64,000 bases of DNA, from assembly GCF_007489275.1 (NCBI RefSeq), contig NZ_VLNR01000016.1:1-64000 (forward strand), read 5' to 3'. The position numbers were made by a program, and so were the translations under genes. The notes under the pieces are model-generated. The model had not been told where the DNA came from and ran no database searches. It saw nothing but the letters and a program-made list of their open reading frames with translations. This stretch comes from Aquimarina algiphila. GTDB lineage: Bacteria > Bacteroidota > Bacteroidia > Flavobacteriales > Flavobacteriaceae. Positions within the stretch are counted from its first letter, which is position 1, and every line of letters begins with the position of its first letter. Shown here piece by piece: positions 61,883 to 64,000 of this stretch.

Positions 61883-63304
61883 ATGATCATTGCAATTGGT
61901 TTATATAGCACTCTCACTCTTTTAGCTATTCTGCATATTATTCTTTACGGTTCTAGACCAACAAAATCCTTAAGCTGGCTTCTTATTGTCTTAATATTTC
62001 CATTCATAGGTATTATTTTATATATCATTTTTGGTATTAACCGAAGAAGATTCAAGTTTTTTAAACTTAAACAGACCGTTAGAAGACGCTTATATGATGA
62101 AAATTTTCGAAATCGATTAATCAAAGAACAAAAAATTGAATTTGAAAATAAGAAAAGTGCCAAGTTATCCACACTATTGCGAAACAGTTCAAATTTTGTT
62201 ACTCAACCAGCAAACCGAGTTAAAGTGCTACAAAATGGAAAAAAGACTTTTGATATCATTTTTGAAGAACTACAAAAAGCTGAAAAATTCATACATCTGC
62301 AATACTATATTTTTGAAGAAGGAGAATTATTTGACAGATTATATTTCCTACTAAAAGAAAAGCTAGAAAATAATGTTGAAGTACGAATTTTATATGACGC
62401 AATAGGTAGCTATTCATTACGAAAAAAAGCAATTAAAAAATTCAGAGACATTGGGGCAAGTGTATACCCAATAATGCCATTACATTTTGGAAGTTTTTTG
62501 TTTACTTTAAATTATCGTAATCATAGAAAAATTATTATTGTAGATGGCAAAGTTGGTTTTACTGGAGGGGTCAACATCTCTGACAAATATATCAATCCAA
62601 AATCAGAACTTGGTATTTGGGATGACACACATTTATATTTAAATGGTCCAGCAGTAGACAGTCTACATCGAGTGTTTATAAAGGATTATTATTTTGCAAG
62701 TAACCAAGAGTTATTGCTAACCAATGATTACTTACCCGAAATTGAAAAACATGGAGATGTAAAAGTACAGATTGTAGCGGGTGGGCCTGATGCTGATCAT
62801 CCTTCGATTATGCAGCAATATATTACTATGATTAACCTTGCCGAAGAATACATTTATATTTCCAACCCCTATTTCATTCCAAACAATGCGATGCTTGAAG
62901 CTTTAAGAATAGCAGCTCTAAGCGGAGTAACTATCAAATTATTGGTCCCAAAAAAATCAGATTCCTGGTTGGCAAAATATAGTATGCTTTCATTTTTTGA
63001 AGAATTATTATTTCTAGGAATTGAGATCTACCAACAAAAAGATGATTTCTTACACAGCAAAGTTATTGTAATGGATGGGGAAATTGCTTCTGTAGGTTCA
63101 GGTAATTTTGATCACCGAAGTTTTGAACACAATTTTGAAACTAATGCTTTGATCTATGACTCTCCAATTGCAGAAAGTATTTGTAAAGATTTTATCACAG
63201 ATTGTGGGGAGAGTGTATTATTAGACTATGAAACCTATAAACAAAGGGGGATAAAAAGAAAATTGTCTGAAGGTATTGCACGATTCTTTAGTCCTTTGCT
63301 ATAG
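61883..63304 (+). CDS. cls: Cardiolipin synthase
   Basis: 473 residues: two N-terminal membrane helices, then a phospholipase-D-type double domain with HKD motifs HRKIIIVDGKVGFTGG (His214) and HSKVIVMDGEIASVGS (His391). It joins two phosphatidylglycerol molecules to cardiolipin. Cls is often raised in stationary phase and osmotic stress, which fits its place beside stress and envelope genes. The end reads EGIARFFSPLL as usual. Confidence 0.94.
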   Translation: MIIAIGLYSTLTLLAILHIILYGSRPTKSLSWLLIVLIFPFIGIILYIIFGINRRRFKFFKLKQTVRRRLYDENFRNRLIKEQKIEFENKKSAKLSTLLRNSSNFVTQPANRVKVLQNGKKTFDIIFEELQKAEKFIHLQYYIFEEGELFDRLYFLLKEKLENNVEVRILYDAIGSYSLRKKAIKKFRDIGASVYPIMPLHFGSFLFTLNYRNHRKIIIVDGKVGFTGGVNISDKYINPKSELGIWDDTHLYLNGPAVDSLHRVFIKDYYFASNQELLLTNDYLPEIEKHGDVKVQIVAGGPDADHPSIMQQYITMINLAEEYIYISNPYFIPNNAMLEALRIAALSGVTIKLLVPKKSDSWLAKYSMLSFFEELLFLGIEIYQQKDDFLHSKVIVMDGEIASVGSGNFDHRSFEHNFETNALIYDSPIAESICKDFITDCGESVLLDYETYKQRGIKRKLSEGIARFFSPLL

Positions 63305-63387
63305 TAGACATCAAACTATTCTTTATAATTGCCTAAATTCTGTTAAATTATATTCCTCTGATGAAATGAGTTAAAAACTCAGTTTTT

Positions 63388-63423
63388 TGAGTCAATCTCT
63401 CCTATTTACTCATTGTAGTTTTG
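63388..63423 (+). promoter_or_regulatory. TGAG-type promoter of the outer membrane protein gene at 63455
   Basis: TGAGTCAATC (63388-63397) stands 27 bases (from GAG) before TAGTTTTG (63416-63423), an exact TAnnTTTG box; the ATG is 32 bases farther on. A second TGAGTTAA lies just ahead (63366-63373). Confidence 0.65.
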
Positions 63424-63454
63424 GCCTAATAAAAATTAAAAACAAAAACATACA

Positions 63455-64000
63455 ATGATGAAAAAAACAACTCTATTCTTAAGCCTTATTTTCTGCAGTG
63501 CGACCCTATTAGCACAAGAAGTTGAAAACAGATTTCAATTCGGAGCACGTGCTGGTGTCAACTTTTCAACAGTTACAGGAGATGATTTTGAAGAACCAAA
63601 TTCGAGAACTAGTTTTTATGCAGGTCTTGTAGCTGAAACTTTTATAACAGAAAAATTTGCTCTTCAAGGAGAAGTATTTTACTCTGGACAAGGGTTTGAC
63701 ATAGAAGAAACAACTTTTGCCGGTGTGACTGTAACTCCTGAAGCAGAATTTCAAATAGATTACATTCAAGTGCCACTTTTGGCAAAAATCTATTTGATCG
63801 AAGGATTTAACATTCATGCAGGTCCGCAGTTTGGTTTCAAAATTAATGAAGAGCTAGATACTGATCCAACAGGAGACGGTGGAGATTTTGACACTGATCG
63901 TATCAAAGATTTTGATTTTCAATTGGCAGCTGGTGCAGAATTTAAATTAACTAAAAGCTTTTTTATCCAGGCAAGATATACCTATGGCTTTTCTGAAATT
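63455..64000 (+). CDS. Outer membrane beta-barrel protein (PorT-like), partial
   Basis: At least 182 residues, cut by the window end. A signal peptide (cut near LLAQ-EV) precedes the barrel: FQFGARAGVNFSTVTGDDF, TSFYAGLVAETFITEKFALQGEVFYSGQGF, YIQVPLLAKIYLIEGFNIHAGPQFGF. This is the porin-family/PorT-like OMP_b-brl domain common in Bacteroidota. The start is at 63455 or 63458. Expression from the TGAG-type promoter makes it a likely envelope-stress protein. Confidence 0.85.
   Translation, partial: MMKKTTLFLSLIFCSATLLAQEVENRFQFGARAGVNFSTVTGDDFEEPNSRTSFYAGLVAETFITEKFALQGEVFYSGQGFDIEETTFAGVTVTPEAEFQIDYIQVPLLAKIYLIEGFNIHAGPQFGFKINEELDTDPTGDGGDFDTDRIKDFDFQLAAGAEFKLTKSFFIQARYTYGFSEI

Overview
The window reads as chromosome of a marine-type flavobacterium (Bacteroidota, Flavobacteriaceae; an Aquimarina-like genus is a guess). 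Reasons: very AT-rich DNA, promoters with the Bacteroidota TAnnTTTG minus-7 box, a tmRNA whose tag reads GENNYALAA, and families typical of the group (Lacal_2735, DUF1684, DUF6327, IcmF, P-II with a YRGISY T-loop). No rRNA, tRNA, phage or CRISPR array was seen.

Layout. 1-2255: right end of an IS21-type insertion sequence fused to a 5'-truncated TPR histidine kinase, followed by its LuxR-type response regulator. 2324-10537: housekeeping and transport genes (lipoprotein dipeptidyl peptidase III, SRPBCC/GyrI protein, fluoride channel, P-II with a porin, DUF1684, MFS exporter, lipoprotein DJ-1). 10672-13163: two related predicted small RNAs on the minus strand around a secreted hydrolase-like protein that has lost its catalytic residues, plus an Lrp regulator. 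13380-19130: an active-looking paralogue of that hydrolase, an amidohydrolase, a sodium:alanine symporter and a seven-helix membrane LuxR-type regulator. 19131-19779: non-coding DNA with 42-bp tandem repeats and hairpins. 19780-30919: metabolism (IcmF, PurU, PyrF, saccharopine-dehydrogenase-like enzyme, BtuF-like protein) and tmRNA.

31044-64000 is the most interesting part. It is a dense array of envelope and general-stress functions: CorA, LapA, two Dps ferritins, nitroreductase, YfdC-type transporter, HPF, DJ-1/Hsp31, two MscS channels, aldehyde dehydrogenase, YtxH/holin-like/DUF6327 cassette, DUF2652, DUF2254, flavodoxin-like reductase, topoisomerase IB, AI-2E permease, a Cys-rich Csp-like copper protein, PepSY-like protein, lmo0937, PA2169, DUF748, DUF3332, DUF1328, cardiolipin synthase and many tiny membrane or basic proteins. 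It also carries four paralogous AraC-type regulators. At least six transcription units here share a promoter layout not seen elsewhere in the window: TGAG(C/T)(A/T/C)AA or a close variant placed 26-27 bases before a TAnnTTTG box, in the place where the usual minus-33 TTTG should be. One of them drives an AraC gene itself. I infer a stress regulon controlled by the AraC paralogues or by an alternative sigma factor.

Other oddities: a SRAP-family protein lacking all three catalytic residues, a 29-unit TTA microsatellite that begins at the stop codon of the next gene, and a frameshifted ArsC/glutaredoxin-like pseudogene.
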